Of a DNA stretch of 62,180 nucleotides, positions 61,426-62,180 are shown piece by piece; position 1 is the stretch's first letter; every line of letters starts with the position of its first letter. Both the position numbers and the translations under genes were made by a program. Below the pieces are notes generated by a model, which was given only the letters and a program-made list of their open reading frames with translations, did not search any database and had not been told where the DNA came from. This stretch comes from Vulcanimicrobiota bacterium (GTDB lineage Bacteria > Vulcanimicrobiota > Vulcanimicrobiia > Vulcanimicrobiales > Vulcanimicrobiaceae): the NCBI GenBank assembly GCA_003161435.1, contig PMOS01000016.1, positions 1 through 62,180 on the forward strand, written 5' to 3'.

Positions 61426-62180
<755 letters not shown>

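Overview
The window is about 62 kb of GC-rich chromosome with a strong G/C third-position bias and frequent GTG and TTG starts. A beta-barrel porin, a cytochrome c/multicopper oxidase pair, lipoproteins and a flagellum show a Gram-negative-type (diderm) motile bacterium. The LexA-type box before recA has the CGAAC-N4-GTTCG form known from Firmicutes and Actinobacteria. The pyrophosphatase, the YlqG/YlqH-like pair and the FliY-like switch protein fit a deep-branching terrabacterial lineage. Candidatus Eremiobacterota (WPS-2) is my best guess, but it is inference; there is no rRNA here.

Layout. 1-4665 is an integration hotspot at a tRNA-Phe gene: one intact tRNA (4593-4665, minus) and two extra copies of its 3' half (253-297 and 1705-1748), each with its own terminator-like hairpin, two decayed tyrosine-integrase pieces, a DUF4760 gene and a copper/electron-transfer cargo (truncated ycnI, cytochrome c, multicopper oxidase). 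5028-9344 holds a porin and the sulfate-activation genes cysD and cysNC. 9404-24573 is mixed housekeeping: a histone-H1-like protein, exonuclease III, a split LigD (polymerase and ligase as separate genes with a chemoreceptor between them), a GGDEF-EAL protein, an acetyltransferase, an isochorismatase-fold protein, a proton pyrophosphatase, a geranylgeranyl-reductase-like flavoprotein and an orphan ABC permease.

24587-29930 is a first motility cluster (cheR, cheB, fliA, a small flagellar-operon protein, ylqG-like, ylqH-like). 29955-42499 holds two S10 peptidases, an aldo/keto reductase, ftsY, small exported proteins, an ArsR/SRPBCC pair, recA-recX, a GH125 mannosidase and purA. 42623-60251 is the main flagellar locus: fliF-G-H-I-J, a MotE-like gene, fliK, flgD, a flagellar operon protein, flgE, flbD (inverted), motA-motB, fliM, fliY/N, fliO-P-Q-R and flhB. 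Sigma-28-like promoters (TAAA or a close variant, then GCCGATAG or a variant) precede the chemoreceptor, fliF and motA and perhaps two other genes, which matches the fliA gene found here.

Most unusual: the 3' end of flhB is duplicated exactly (98 bp) on the far side of a convergent lipoprotein gene. The 3' end of the acetyltransferase gene is duplicated on the far side of a convergent secreted-protein gene. The tRNA-Phe 3' end is duplicated beyond a convergent exported redox cargo. Three host genes in 62 kb thus share the pattern 'host 3' end, convergent exported cargo, copy of host 3' end'. A second theme is a family of eight intergenic hairpins with a constant TTCGAC-type loop and stems that change on both sides together.
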